DNA of 64,000 bases. Origin: Streptomyces dangxiongensis (GTDB lineage: Bacteria > Actinomycetota > Actinomycetes > Streptomycetales > Streptomycetaceae). Of this stretch, positions 1-8,626 are shown piece after piece. The notes under the pieces were generated by a model. The model made no database searches. It saw nothing but the letters and a program-made list of their open reading frames with translations, and was not told the origin of the DNA. Made by a program: the position numbers and the translations under genes. How positions within the stretch are numbered: the stretch's first letter is position 1; every line of letters begins with the position of its first letter. The stretch is taken from contig NZ_CP033073.1 of the NCBI RefSeq assembly GCF_003675325.1, positions 7,564,001 through 7,628,000 of the forward strand. The letters run 5' to 3'.

Positions 1-431
1 GGCTCCGTGAGCGCGAACGCCCCGATGGTGTCCATCCTCGCCATGCCCGGCAGCCAGCGGTCACGCTGGGCCTGGTCGCCGCCCAGGTGGATCGCGCACA
101 TCGCCAGTCCGCTGTGGACGCCGAAGAAGGTGGCGACCGACGCGTCGACGCGGCTCATCTCCATCGCCATCATCCCCGTCAGCAGATGGCTGGCGGCGGG
201 GCCGTGATCGCCGTACCCCTCGTACGCCAGCCCGACCAGCCCGCTCTCACGGAAACGACTGATCAGCTACTCGGGGAAGGTGCCCTCGGCCCAGTGCTCG
301 GCGACCAGGGGCCCGACCTCGTCCCGCATGAACGCCCTGGTGCGGAGGAGGACCTAGCGTTCCTGCTCCGTCAGGGCGCTCTCGAAGTCGTAGAGGTCGG
401 CGGCGTTCTGCTGTTCCGTGAGTGAAGTCAT
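1..431 (-). pseudogene. Acyl-CoA dehydrogenase, N-terminal part, interrupted by two in-frame TAG codons and cut by the left edge
   Basis: Read leftward from an ATG at 429-431, which has a GAAGGG box just upstream. The frame encodes FMRDEVGPLVAEHW, ESGLVGLAYEGYG and SRVDASVATFFGVHSGLA and reaches FALTEP at the window edge. These are the N-terminal helical domain and the start of the flavin-contacting region of an acyl-CoA dehydrogenase, which oxidises acyl-CoA to enoyl-CoA with FAD. The sequence resembles the glutaryl-CoA dehydrogenase-like branch. The frame is broken by TAG at 354-356 (codon 26) and TAG at 267-269 (codon 55), with family-like sequence continuing past both. The 3' end lies outside the window. 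It is most likely a pseudogene; two sequencing errors are the alternative. Family assignment is firm, substrate is unknown. Confidence 0.75.
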
Positions 432-492
432 GGGGCCCTTCTTCCACGATTGCGCCGGGCGATGCCCGGGCCGGCGGAGCGCCCTCCGCGCG

Positions 493-744
493 TCAGACCT
501 GGTCGGCGGGTGTGGCCACCATGACCTCCGTCCGGCGGCCGGGGCGGTGCGTCCCGGCCTCCCAGAGGCGCCAGGTCGACCACAGCAGGGCGACGAGGAA
601 GACGGCGAGCAGTGCCAGCAGCACCACCGTCTGCCGCGCCGACCCGTCGTCCCGGACCATCTCCCACAGCAGACACAAGGACCAGGCCGCCACACCGCCT
701 GCGTACACGGCCCTCAACTGCCGTAGCTGACCTACCGAACCCAT
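493..744 (-). CDS. Small membrane protein of unknown function
   Basis: 83 residues from an ATG at 742-744 with GGAGGGG seven bases upstream; a GTG two codons earlier is less well placed. Two hydrophobic segments are visible: AVYAGGVAAWSLCLLWEMV near residues 11-29 and VVLLALLAVFLVALLW near residues 39-54. They are separated by a short charged loop, and the tail is basic then polar (RPGRRTEVMVATPADQV). No family is recognised. It lies 61 bases upstream of the broken acyl-CoA dehydrogenase on the same strand and may once have shared its transcript. The good ribosome binding site and membrane pattern make it a likely real gene; function is unknown. Confidence 0.6.
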   Translation of the reverse strand: MGSVGQLRQLRAVYAGGVAAWSLCLLWEMVRDDGSARQTVVLLALLAVFLVALLWSTWRLWEAGTHRPGRRTEVMVATPADQV

Positions 745-1012
745 CGTCACCCCTCCGGGGAGTCGCGTCGCCTCGTCCTGCCGGTACCCACCCGACACGA
801 CTTCACCACACACGAAACCGTCCCTTGAAGGCCGGACCGCGCCAAGTCGGCCTGCGGGCGGGGTTCTCGACGGCCTCGCGGGTGGTGCGGACCGTCGGCC
901 GGCGAGCCGGGAGGACGCTCCCGAAAGGATGAACAGCCCAGTGGCACGGCGTGTCGGGAGCGCCGCACCAGCACGCTGTCACTCCGAGGACCGTGGACGT
1001 CAGGGGGCGCTT

Positions 1013-3058
1013 GTGAGGCGGCGGCACGCTTCGTTACGGGACCGGGCGCGCTATCTCTTCGACACGAGGCTGGCCCGCAGCACGGGGACGCTGCTCGGCT
1101 GGCTCGCCCTGGGCTGCCTCGTGGTCGTCGTGCCCGTCAGCATCCTGCTGGTGTGGATGGACCCGAGCGCGCCGCGTTCCCTGTCCGGCCGGCTCGCGGC
1201 CGTGTGGCGCACCAGCGCGGAGACCCTGCGCCTCGGGGTGGCGACCGGCACACCGCTGCGCATGCTGCTCTCCGTGCTGCTGGGACTGATCGCCCTGCTG
1301 TGCGTGTCGACGCTGACAGGGGTGATCACCACCGGGCTCGGGGACCGGCTGGCCGAGCTGCGGCGGGGACGCTCGACCGTGCTGGAGCGCGATCACGTGG
1401 TGGTGCTCGGCTGGTCGGAGCACGTGTTCACGGTGGTCGCCGAGCTGACGGCGGCGCGGGGCGGCCGAGGGCGCGGCATCGTGGCGGTGTTCGCCGACCG
1501 GGACACGGCCGAGATGGAGAAGGCGCTCGCCGCCGTGCCGGCAGCGGGCGGAGCCCGGCTGGTCTGCCGCACCGGAGCGCTGACGGCACCCGGGGCGCTG
1601 GCCCTGGTGGCCCCCGCCGTGGCCGAATCCGTACTGGTGCTGCCGGCCGAGGACACCGACGCCGACCTGGAGGTGGTACGGGTCCTGCTGGCGCTGCGGT
1701 CGCTGACGGCTACGGAGACCGGGCCGGCGGTCGTCGCCGCCGTACGGGACGGCCGCTACCTGCCGGCCGCGCGGCTGGCGGCCGGACCGCGAGGCGTCGT
1801 ACTGGAGACGGACACGACGACGGCGCGGCTGCTGGTGCAGTCGGCCTGGCGCCCCGGCCTGCCGGCCGTGCTGCACGACCTCCTCGACGTGGCCGGCGCC
1901 GAGTTCCACGTGATCGAGGCGCCCGGGCCTGCGGGGCCGGCCTTCGCGGAGACCGCGCTGCGCTTGGAGTCCGCCTGTCTGGTCGGGATCATGCGGGCCG
2001 ACGGCAGTGCCCTGCTCGCCCCGGGGCCGGAGACCGTCCTCGGGGCCGGGGACCGACTGGTCGTCGTCGCCCACGACGACACGGCGCCCGCGCCGGCCGA
2101 CTCCCGTGCGCACATCGACCAGACTGCCATGGCCCCGCCCGGTCCGGGGCCCCAGAACCCCGCACGGGTACTGCTGCTCGGCTGGAACCGCCGGGCGCCC
2201 CTCATCGCGGACATCCTGCGCCGGACCGCCCGGCCGGGAGCCGTCCTCGACGTGGTCACCGACCCGGACGACGGGCTCGTACCGGGGCACGTCGAGGGCC
2301 TCGCGGGCACCGGATGGCCGGGCGTCACCCACCACGTCGGCGACCTCGCCCGTCCCGAGACGCTGCGCGCCCTGGACCTGTTCGGCTACGACAGCGTCAT
2401 CGTGCTGGGGCCGGACGCCGACGCCGGCTCCGGGCGGCCCGACGACCGGGCCCTGCTGACCCTGCTGATGCTGCGCGCACAGGAGGAGGAGGCGGGGCGC
2501 GCGCTGCCGGTGGTGGCCGAGCTGTGCGATCACCGCAGCAGGGCCCTGGCCCCGCTGGGCCCGGCGTCCGACGCGGTGGTCCGAGGCGAGCTGACCGCTC
2601 TGCTGATGGCCCAGATCTCACTGAAGCCCACGCTCGCCACGGTGTTCGAGGAGGTGTTCTCCGCCCGGGGCGGCGGACTCGGCCTGCGCCCGGCCGGGTT
2701 GTACGTGCGGCCCGGCCGTGAGGCCACCTTCGCGACGGTGGTGGCGGCCTCGCTGCGGCGTGGTGAGTGCGCCATCGGCTACCGCGCGCACCTTCCGCGC
2801 ACCGCGCACCGCCACGACGGCATCCGGCTCGCCCCCGGCAAGTCCGAGCGGCGGGTGTGGGCGGCCGAGGACGAGGTCGTCGTCCTCTCCGCGGCACCCC
2901 GCGCGTCCGACGCCGAGACCGACGCCGAGACCGACGCCGGCGGCGCCGAGCCGGACGCCCTGCCCCGGATGAGACGCCCTCCGGAAGCGGACGCCCTGCC
3001 CTCGGACCGCGGCCCGGAAGAGGACCCGCCCACGGGCCGTCCCCCGGCACGGCAGTGA
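1013..3058 (+). CDS. CASTOR/POLLUX-like ion channel protein with NAD-binding (RCK-like) domains
   Basis: About 681 residues. Two membrane segments (LLGWLALGCLVVVVPVSILL near residue 24 and LLSVLLGLIALLCVSTLTG near residue 82) flank a short loop, in the arrangement seen in CASTOR/POLLUX channels. Two large cytoplasmic Rossmann-like regions follow, one opening with DHVVVLGWS near residue 122 and one with ARVLLLGWN near residue 380. The family is thought to move ions under control of nucleotide-binding RCK domains; selectivity cannot be read here. Start chosen: GTG at 1013 behind AGGGGG, giving the family-like VRRRHASLRDRARYLFD. ATG at 929 and GTG at 941 are in frame, but the extra N-terminus looks unlike the family. 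The C-terminus is a disordered Asp/Glu/Pro-rich tail with a short ETDAETDA repeat. Confidence 0.75.
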   Translation: MRRRHASLRDRARYLFDTRLARSTGTLLGWLALGCLVVVVPVSILLVWMDPSAPRSLSGRLAAVWRTSAETLRLGVATGTPLRMLLSVLLGLIALLCVSTLTGVITTGLGDRLAELRRGRSTVLERDHVVVLGWSEHVFTVVAELTAARGGRGRGIVAVFADRDTAEMEKALAAVPAAGGARLVCRTGALTAPGALALVAPAVAESVLVLPAEDTDADLEVVRVLLALRSLTATETGPAVVAAVRDGRYLPAARLAAGPRGVVLETDTTTARLLVQSAWRPGLPAVLHDLLDVAGAEFHVIEAPGPAGPAFAETALRLESACLVGIMRADGSALLAPGPETVLGAGDRLVVVAHDDTAPAPADSRAHIDQTAMAPPGPGPQNPARVLLLGWNRRAPLIADILRRTARPGAVLDVVTDPDDGLVPGHVEGLAGTGWPGVTHHVGDLARPETLRALDLFGYDSVIVLGPDADAGSGRPDDRALLTLLMLRAQEEEAGRALPVVAELCDHRSRALAPLGPASDAVVRGELTALLMAQISLKPTLATVFEEVFSARGGGLGLRPAGLYVRPGREATFATVVAASLRRGECAIGYRAHLPRTAHRHDGIRLAPGKSERRVWAAEDEVVVLSAAPRASDAETDAETDAGGAEPDALPRMRRPPEADALPSDRGPEEDPPTGRPPARQ

Positions 3059-3262
3059 CGCGCCGGGCCCCGGGATGCCCGGCGGACGCCTCGGCCCCGC
3101 CCCGGTGGAGCCCCGGAGTCCGGCCCCGCCCCCGGCCCGGCGGACGCTCTACTTCCGGTTCACGGGCCACCCGGGCCGCGCGGTGTGACAAGTCGGCCGG
3201 ATGTCCGCCCGGTAGCCTGGATACCCGACAGCGGGCACCGCACGGGACGGGGAGGTGGGACG

Positions 3263-3586
3263 TTGCTGCACATCATCGAGAGTCAGGGCGACCGGACGAG
3301 GGCGGAACTGCCCGAGGACGTGGATCTGTACACGGCGTCCTCGCTTCGGACGGCGGTCGGCGGCCTGATCGACGCGGGGTGCCGTCACCTGGTTCTGGAC
3401 GCCTCCCGCACGCTGCACATGGACTCCACCGGGGTCAGCGCCCTGGTGAGCTGGTACCAGCGGCTGGACGCCGTCGGCGGCTCCCTCGGCATCACCGGAC
3501 TCGATGACGGTCTGCTCCGTATGTTCACCATCCTCGGGCTCGACACCGTCATGAGCCTCACGCCCGGCAAGGCCCCGTCCGTCTGA
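3263..3586 (+). CDS. STAS-domain anti-sigma factor antagonist
   Basis: 107 residues from a TTG at 3263 with GGAGG eight bases upstream; the longer frame from 3185 has no ribosome binding site. The protein is one STAS domain. The key motif HMDSTGVSALVSWYQ carries the serine (about residue 55) that anti-sigma kinases phosphorylate in SpoIIAA/RsbV proteins. The usual role is partner switching: the unphosphorylated form binds an anti-sigma factor and frees a sigma factor. No kinase, phosphatase or sigma gene is adjacent, so the partner is unknown. It appears to be monocistronic, 204 bases after the channel gene. Confidence 0.8.
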   Translation: MLHIIESQGDRTRAELPEDVDLYTASSLRTAVGGLIDAGCRHLVLDASRTLHMDSTGVSALVSWYQRLDAVGGSLGITGLDDGLLRMFTILGLDTVMSLTPGKAPSV

Positions 3587-3788
3587 CATCCGCACCGTCG
3601 CTGCGACACCCGCCGCCCGGCGCGCTCACCCCGGGGGAGTGTCGTGCCGAGCAGTACGGCGGGATCCGGCGGACGGCCGCAGGAACCGCGAACCTCAGCG
3701 GATGCCCCGTACCGTCGCAAAGAAACGCGTGATTTGCGGGCTTGTAGGGGTGAAGTAAGGGCACTAGGTGGCCAGGAGGTTGATAACA

Positions 3789-3959
3789 ATGGTTCCCCTG
3801 CTTCTGGTTCTTCTTCTGGCTCTGATCCTCTTCGGCGCGGGTTTCGCGCTGAAGGCGCTGTGGTGGATCGCGGTGATCGTGCTGATCGTGTGGGTGCTGG
3901 GCTTCGTCGTCCGGTCCGCGGACAGCGGCGGCCGTAAGGGCCGCTGGTATCGCTGGTAG
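3789..3959 (+). CDS. Small hydrophobic membrane protein
   Basis: 56 residues from ATG 3789, with AGGAGG at 3774-3779 upstream; a GTG at 3768 would place that box inside the gene. Nearly the whole protein is hydrophobic: PLLLVLLLALILFGAGFALK followed by ALWWIAVIVLIVWVLGFVV, then a basic tail ending KGRWYRW. This matches the short hydrophobic proteins common in Streptomyces and resembles Lmo0937/DUF5670-type membrane peptides, often stress linked. Two helices in a hairpin are likely. A strong terminator-like hairpin follows 46 bases after the stop, so it is probably transcribed alone. Confidence 0.7.
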   Translation: MVPLLLVLLLALILFGAGFALKALWWIAVIVLIVWVLGFVVRSADSGGRKGRWYRW

Positions 3960-4005
3960 CCGACGGCTGCCGGCGCGCGGACGTACCGCGTGGGGTGAGT
4001 GGAGC

Positions 4006-4041
4006 GAGTGGGGCCCGGCCGGGGACGGCCGGGCCCCACTC
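4006..4041. terminator. Strong hairpin, likely transcription terminator
   Basis: A perfect 16-base inverted repeat (arms 4006-4021 and 4026-4041) around a GGGA loop. No U-tract follows, as is usual in Streptomyces. It lies between the rightward hydrophobic-protein gene and the leftward hydrolase gene and could end transcripts from both sides. Confidence 0.7.
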
Positions 4042-4200
4042 GTGTTGCGCGACCCCACTCGTGCGGGGCGACTTCGCGAAGGAGGGTAGGGAGAGAACGG
4101 GCGTATCGGGCGCATCCGGGGGTATGCGAGCAGAGCGTCGGTCTCCGCAGCATCCGCAGTGGAACCTGCACCTCCTAATACTGCGGGGGCCGGCGCACCC

Positions 4201-5436
4201 TCACGCCGGTGCGGAGGCGTCCTGGTCGCCGCCCATCGCCAGGCGGAACAGCGACGACAGGGCACCGTCGATCGGATGAGGCTGCGGCCTTCCCGAGGAG
4301 TCCGGCTCGTTCCAGCGCGCGAGGTTGACGGTGACGGACATCTGGCGCCCACCGTCGGCCCGGGTCAGCGAGGTGGTTCCGGCCCCCCAGACCGACCCCT
4401 CGTGCCCCCAGAAGATGCCGCCGCCCGGAGCGGTGACCTTCTGCAGACCGAGGCCGTAGTCGATCATCGATCCGTCGAGGGCGCGCACCGGGACCGTGCG
4501 CTGCATCTGCTCCAGCGAGGACCGGCTGACGATCTCGCCGGCGAGCAGCTTGCCGTAGAAGCGGTTCAGGTCCTCCATGACCGACACCAGGGCCGCCGAC
4601 GGCCCCACCCAGGACATGTCGTAGACGCTGTAGTCGCGCGGCGGGTCGATCAGGCCGTACAGAACCTCGTACAGCCGCGGGTGCGGCCCCCTGACGTGCG
4701 GCCCCGTCGGGAACCCGGTGTGCCGCAGCCCGGCGGGCTCGATGACGTCCCGGGTGACGCACTCCTCGGCCGAGGTGCCGGTCACGTGCTCCAACAGCCG
4801 GCCGAGCAGCAGGTAGTTGGTGTTGGAGTACACCCCGGTGGGGCCTCCGGGTTCTCCGGCGGGCGGTGCCGTGAGCCCCATCTCGATCAGCTCGGCGGGC
4901 CGGAACCGCCTGAACCGGTTGTCGTCCAGGCTCTCGGGCGAGGTGTCCGGCCCGGAGGGCAGACCGCGCAGGGAGGGGAACGCGTAGGGGAGGTAGTCGC
5001 TGATGCCGCTGGTGTGGTTGAGCAGCATCCGCACCGTGACCCTCCGGCCGCGCTCTCCCGGCACCAGTTCCGGCAGGAGATCGCCGATCGGCGCGTCGAG
5101 CCCGATGCGGCCCTGCTCGACCTGCAGCATGACCCCGGCAGCGGTGAAGGACTTCGTGATGCTGCCGACGCGCTGGCGCATGCCGGACTCGACGGGACGG
5201 CCGCTGGTGACGTCGGCGACCCCGGAGGCGCCGCGCCACGTCCGGCCGGCGTCGCGGACCTCGCCGAACACCCCCGGCACCCCCGCCTCATGGACAGCGT
5301 CCATGGCGGACCTCAACCGCGCGGGCTCGAAGCCGGCCGACGGAACTGCCGGCCCCTCGGGCGCGGGGAACGCCGGCGCCGTGCCCACGCAGACACCCGG
5401 CACGCTCACGCTTGCACCTGTCAGCACTCGGATCAT
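4201..5436 (-). CDS. Serine hydrolase of the beta-lactamase / D-alanyl-D-alanine carboxypeptidase fold
   Basis: 411 residues from ATG 5436; GGACGG lies about 10 bases upstream. The N-terminus is a weak secretion signal, followed by the penicillin-binding fold. Catalytic motifs are present: SITK (SxxK, nucleophile serine and general base), YSNTNY (YxN) and HEGSVWG, the His-x-Gly-like third motif. These define class C beta-lactamase/DD-peptidase-like enzymes (serine peptidase S12), acting on cell-wall peptides, esters or D-amino-acid substrates outside the cell. The true substrate cannot be read. The gene ends 160 bases from the 4006-4041 hairpin. The adjacent esterase gene lies upstream on the same strand, 70 bases away. 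Confidence 0.85.
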   Translation of the reverse strand: MIRVLTGASVSVPGVCVGTAPAFPAPEGPAVPSAGFEPARLRSAMDAVHEAGVPGVFGEVRDAGRTWRGASGVADVTSGRPVESGMRQRVGSITKSFTAAGVMLQVEQGRIGLDAPIGDLLPELVPGERGRRVTVRMLLNHTSGISDYLPYAFPSLRGLPSGPDTSPESLDDNRFRRFRPAELIEMGLTAPPAGEPGGPTGVYSNTNYLLLGRLLEHVTGTSAEECVTRDVIEPAGLRHTGFPTGPHVRGPHPRLYEVLYGLIDPPRDYSVYDMSWVGPSAALVSVMEDLNRFYGKLLAGEIVSRSSLEQMQRTVPVRALDGSMIDYGLGLQKVTAPGGGIFWGHEGSVWGAGTTSLTRADGGRQMSVTVNLARWNEPDSSGRPQPHPIDGALSSLFRLAMGGDQDASAPA

Positions 5437-5506
5437 CGAGACATCCGTCCTTTTCCGTTCGGGAAGTGCCCCGGGGACTCCCCCCGGGGTCGTTCGTGTC
5501 CGCGGT

Positions 5507-6403
5507 TCAGCCGGCCAGCGCGCGGTACAGCGCGGCGCCGAGTTCGGCGTTCTGCCGCTGGGAGACCTCGGCGGACAGAATCGCCTGCGAGCCGTGGAAC
5601 GTGCCGGGCCACTGGTGCAGTTCGACCGACACGCCCGCCCGGAGCAGCCGCAGCGCGTAGTCGATGTCCTCGTCGCGGTTCGGACACAGCTCCGCGGTGG
5701 CGATGTACGCCGGCGGCAGGCCGGACAGGTCGGTGGCCCGTGCGGGCGCGGCGTACGCGGTCGCGGGCCGGTCACCGAGGTAGTGCCGCCACGACGCGGT
5801 GGCCTTGCCGCGGTCCGCCCAGGGTGTGTCGACGAAGTTCCGCTGCGACCACGTCTCCTGCCGGTCGTCGAGCTGCGGCTGGTTGAGCAACTGGAAGCGG
5901 ATCGCCGGTCCCCGCTCGTCCCGGATGCGCAGCGCCACCGCGGCCGCGAGTCCGCCGCCGGCGCTGTGCCCGCCGACCGCGATCCGCTCCGGGTCGATCC
6001 CGAGCCCGGCCGCGTTCGCGGCCACCCACCGCAGTACGGCGCAGGCGTCGTCCAGGGCGGCGGGGAATCGGTGTTCGGGGGCCAGCCGGTAGGCGACCGA
6101 GACCACCGTCGCGCCGGAGTTCGCCGCGATCCGGCCGGCCCACGGGTGTTCGGTGTCCAGGCCGCCCAGGGTGAACGCGCCGCCGTGCAGCCAGACGATC
6201 GCACCCCGGGCCCCCAGCGGGCGGTAGATCCGCACCCGCACGTCCGGATCGGCCGGCACCGTGCGGTCCTCGAGCTCCAGCTCCTCGGTGTCCGGTGCGG
6301 GCACCGAGGCGGCCAGCTCGGCGAAGCGCGCCCGCGCGGTGACCGGGTCCGCCAGGTCGGCGTCGGGGAACAGCGGGACGAAGGGCTCGAGTTCGGGGTC
6401 CAT
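5507..6403 (-). CDS. Alpha/beta-hydrolase, HSL-type (group IV) esterase
   Basis: 298 residues from ATG 6403; an in-frame ATG at 6412 is the alternative. GTGAGG lies 11 bases before the chosen start. Motifs of the hormone-sensitive-lipase group are clear: the oxyanion motif appears as HGGAFTLGG rather than HGGG, and the nucleophile elbow is GGHSAGGG where GDSAG is usual. Asp in NRDEDIDYALRL and His in WPGTFHGSQ complete the triad. It should hydrolyse short acyl esters in the cytoplasm. It diverges from the PucR-type regulator at 6511, which probably controls it. Confidence 0.85.
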   Translation of the reverse strand: MDPELEPFVPLFPDADLADPVTARARFAELAASVPAPDTEELELEDRTVPADPDVRVRIYRPLGARGAIVWLHGGAFTLGGLDTEHPWAGRIAANSGATVVSVAYRLAPEHRFPAALDDACAVLRWVAANAAGLGIDPERIAVGGHSAGGGLAAAVALRIRDERGPAIRFQLLNQPQLDDRQETWSQRNFVDTPWADRGKATASWRHYLGDRPATAYAAPARATDLSGLPPAYIATAELCPNRDEDIDYALRLLRAGVSVELHQWPGTFHGSQAILSAEVSQRQNAELGAALYRALAG

Positions 6404-6510
6404 GACGACCATCCTCACGGCCGTCACCCGAGGGGGCAGCCGACATCCGTCGCGCGTCCCCCGCCGGACACGCACCGATCGGCGCGCCCCAGTCCTCCTA
6501 TCCTTCTGTC

Positions 6511-7545
6511 ATGGAGGCACTGGCCGTACGGCTGTCGGGACTGGATCCGTACGTCGACGGCGCGATCCGCATCGTCGCGTTCTACGACACACTGATGCGC
6601 CGGCGGGTGGATCTCCCCGCGCTGGCCCGGGCCTCGTCGGGCCTGGCCGAGTGCGTCGTCGGGCTCCGGCTCCACGGCGCCGGACGCGTGGTCCGCGCCT
6701 CGCCGCTGGGCACGGAGGCGTCCGGGCCGCCGTCACGCGCGTCCAGCACGGCGCCGATCACCCTCGACGAGGAGGAGATCGGCACGGTCTGGCTGGAACG
6801 CCCCGGGCCGTCCAACCCCCTCGACGACATCCTCCTCGACCGGCTCGCCATCGCCGCCGCCGCGGCCGTCGAGCGGTACGAACCGGCCCGCACCACCATG
6901 GCCGACCCCGCCCTCGTCGAACTGGCGGTCAGCTCCGACAGCGACGAGGCGGCCGGCGCGAGGGCGTTACGGCTGCTGGGGTTCGCCCCCGGACTGCCGG
7001 TCCACGCCATCGCCGTGCGCTCCCGGCTCCCGCTCGACCGGGTCAGCGCCCTGGTCTGCCCGGCCCGCCTCGTGAAGGCGGCACCGCTCACCGACGTGGG
7101 CGTCATCCTGGCCACCACCGTCGACCCCGCCCGGCTCCCGGCAGGCGTACGCGCGGGCATCGGCGCCGCCGGACGCCCCGACCGGTCCTGGCGGCAGGCC
7201 CGCACCGCCCTGCGCTTCACCACCCCGCACGAACCCGTCGTCCACCACGCCGACCTGGGCGCGCTGGCCCTGCTGGCCGAGCTGCCCCGGGACGTCGCGC
7301 GCGAGAACACCGACGTGGCCGCGATCGCCCGGGTGGCCGCCGACCCGCAGGATCTGGAGACCCTGGACGCCTACTGCGCCACCGGTTCCCTCCGCGCCGC
7401 CGCCGTCCGGCTCCACCTGCACCACAGCAGCGTCGCCCGCCGCCTCGAACAGCTCGGCAGAACCCTCGGCATCGAACTCACCCGGCCCGCCGGCCTGATG
7501 CGAGCCCGCCTCGCCCTCGCCACATGGACGCTGCTCGACGACTGA
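6511..7545 (+). CDS. PucR-family transcriptional regulator
   Basis: 344 residues from ATG 6511. The C-terminal 65 residues are the PucR helix-turn-helix: LETLDAYCATGSLRAAA and LHLHHSSVARRLEQLGRTLG, then the usual RARLALATWTLLD ending. The N-terminal two thirds is a GAF-like or PucR-type sensing region without a clear ligand signature. PucR proteins act as activators or repressors responding to small metabolites. The 107-base gap to the divergent esterase gene is the obvious target region. A weak hairpin follows at 7594-7610. Confidence 0.8.
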   Translation: MEALAVRLSGLDPYVDGAIRIVAFYDTLMRRRVDLPALARASSGLAECVVGLRLHGAGRVVRASPLGTEASGPPSRASSTAPITLDEEEIGTVWLERPGPSNPLDDILLDRLAIAAAAAVERYEPARTTMADPALVELAVSSDSDEAAGARALRLLGFAPGLPVHAIAVRSRLPLDRVSALVCPARLVKAAPLTDVGVILATTVDPARLPAGVRAGIGAAGRPDRSWRQARTALRFTTPHEPVVHHADLGALALLAELPRDVARENTDVAAIARVAADPQDLETLDAYCATGSLRAAAVRLHLHHSSVARRLEQLGRTLGIELTRPAGLMRARLALATWTLLDD

Positions 7546-7593
7546 CCCGCCCCGGGCCGGGCCCGATGACGCGCGTACGGCTGACGCGCGTAC

Positions 7594-7610
7594 GACCGGC
7601 CGGGCCGGTC
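7594..7610 (+). terminator. Weak hairpin after the PucR-type gene
   Basis: Seven-base inverted repeat GACCGGC / GCCGGTC around a CGG loop, 48 bases after the regulator stop. It is preceded by two direct copies of TGACGCGCGTACG (7567-7579 and 7582-7594). No U-tract is present, so a terminator role is only suggested. Confidence 0.35.
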
Positions 7611-7824
7611 CGCGTGGCACACCCCTGACGGGCCGCCGGCGAATTACGCGGTGACCGCAAGCCTGGACGTGCGGCCCCACCGCGCTGTTCCGCCGTCCCC
7701 TCGCGCACCCGCCCCTGCCCCGACTCAGGTGCGTCGGACGCGATTCGGGGGAGTGGAGGCCGGATCACGGGGAACACGGATCGTTGTACACACCATGCGG
7801 ATGACGGCGCTCAGGAGACCCTCG

Positions 7825-8052
7825 ATGCTCATGGCACACCCCGCGGTACTGAACAACCTGATCGAACAGTACGAGACGCTGCGCCTCCTGCACGCCGAAG
7901 AGGGCAGCCCCGAGGTGCGCCGACGGATGGACGACGTCGCCTACACGCTGTGCGTGTCGACCGGCACCCGAGACATCGACACCGCCCTCGTCGCCGCCCG
8001 CCACCAACTGCCCGGCGCCCGCACCGAGGACGACTCCCTCCTCACCGCCTGA
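7825..8052 (+). CDS. DUF5133-family protein
   Basis: 75 residues from ATG 7825, with AGGAG seven bases upstream. An ATG two codons later and a long upstream extension in the same frame are less likely. The sequence has AHPAVLNNLIEQYETLRLLH, RRRMDDVAYTLCVSTGTRDI and ARHQLPGA, which fit the DUF5133 pattern known from Streptomyces. The protein is helical and probably cytoplasmic. In the genus this family often sits near regulators, but no function is established. The DUF6098 gene starts 29 bases downstream on the same strand. Confidence 0.75.
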   Translation: MLMAHPAVLNNLIEQYETLRLLHAEEGSPEVRRRMDDVAYTLCVSTGTRDIDTALVAARHQLPGARTEDDSLLTA

Positions 8053-8081
8053 CCGTCCGTCCTACCCGACCCACCAGCGTC

Positions 8082-8543
8082 ATGAGTACCACCGCCGAAC
8101 TCCCCACCCTCACGAGCCTCGATGAGCTGGCCCGGCTCGTCACCGGCCGCCGCGGCCTCTACGTACGCTGGTCGCGCGGCCCGGAACGCGACCTGCCGCG
8201 CATGAGCAGCAAGGACGACCTGACCGGCATCAGACTGCCCGGTCTGTCCGTCAGCTCCCTGGACATCGAGGACTGGTGGGGCAGCCGGCCCCCGACCGTC
8301 TGGGTCGCCCGCCGGCTGTACGACTACTGCCACCTTCCCCGCGTCAAGGACGCCCGCACCCGCCCTTGGGTCCTGCGCGGCTCCGAAGCGGCCCGCGGCC
8401 CCGACAACGAGCCCCTGGTGACCGACGTCGAACCGCTCGGCTGGATCGCCGACCCCGTCATCACCGAGGCGTGCCGCGTCATCACCGAGCAGCCCGGCCG
8501 CTGGGGCACCCTCGACCGCGACGGAGCGGACGGAACGCTCTGA
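8082..8543 (+). CDS. DUF6098-family protein
   Basis: 153 residues from ATG 8082. No strong ribosome binding site is visible, so it may be coupled to the DUF5133 gene 29 bases upstream. Conserved-looking blocks are GLYVRWSRGPERDL, DDLTGIRLPGLSVSSLDIED, VWVARRLYDYCHLP and ARGPDNEPLVTDVEPLGWI; these fit DUF6098, a family described in Streptomyces without a known role. There is no signal peptide or membrane segment. The C-terminus faces the convergent FAD oxidoreductase gene 83 bases away. Confidence 0.75.
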   Translation: MSTTAELPTLTSLDELARLVTGRRGLYVRWSRGPERDLPRMSSKDDLTGIRLPGLSVSSLDIEDWWGSRPPTVWVARRLYDYCHLPRVKDARTRPWVLRGSEAARGPDNEPLVTDVEPLGWIADPVITEACRVITEQPGRWGTLDRDGADGTL

Positions 8544-8626
8544 GCCCACCGCGCGCGCCGGGCGCGGGAGCGGCCCCGGCGCCCGGGACGGTGTATGCCG
8601 CCCCGGGACAGCCGGTCAGGGCCGGG

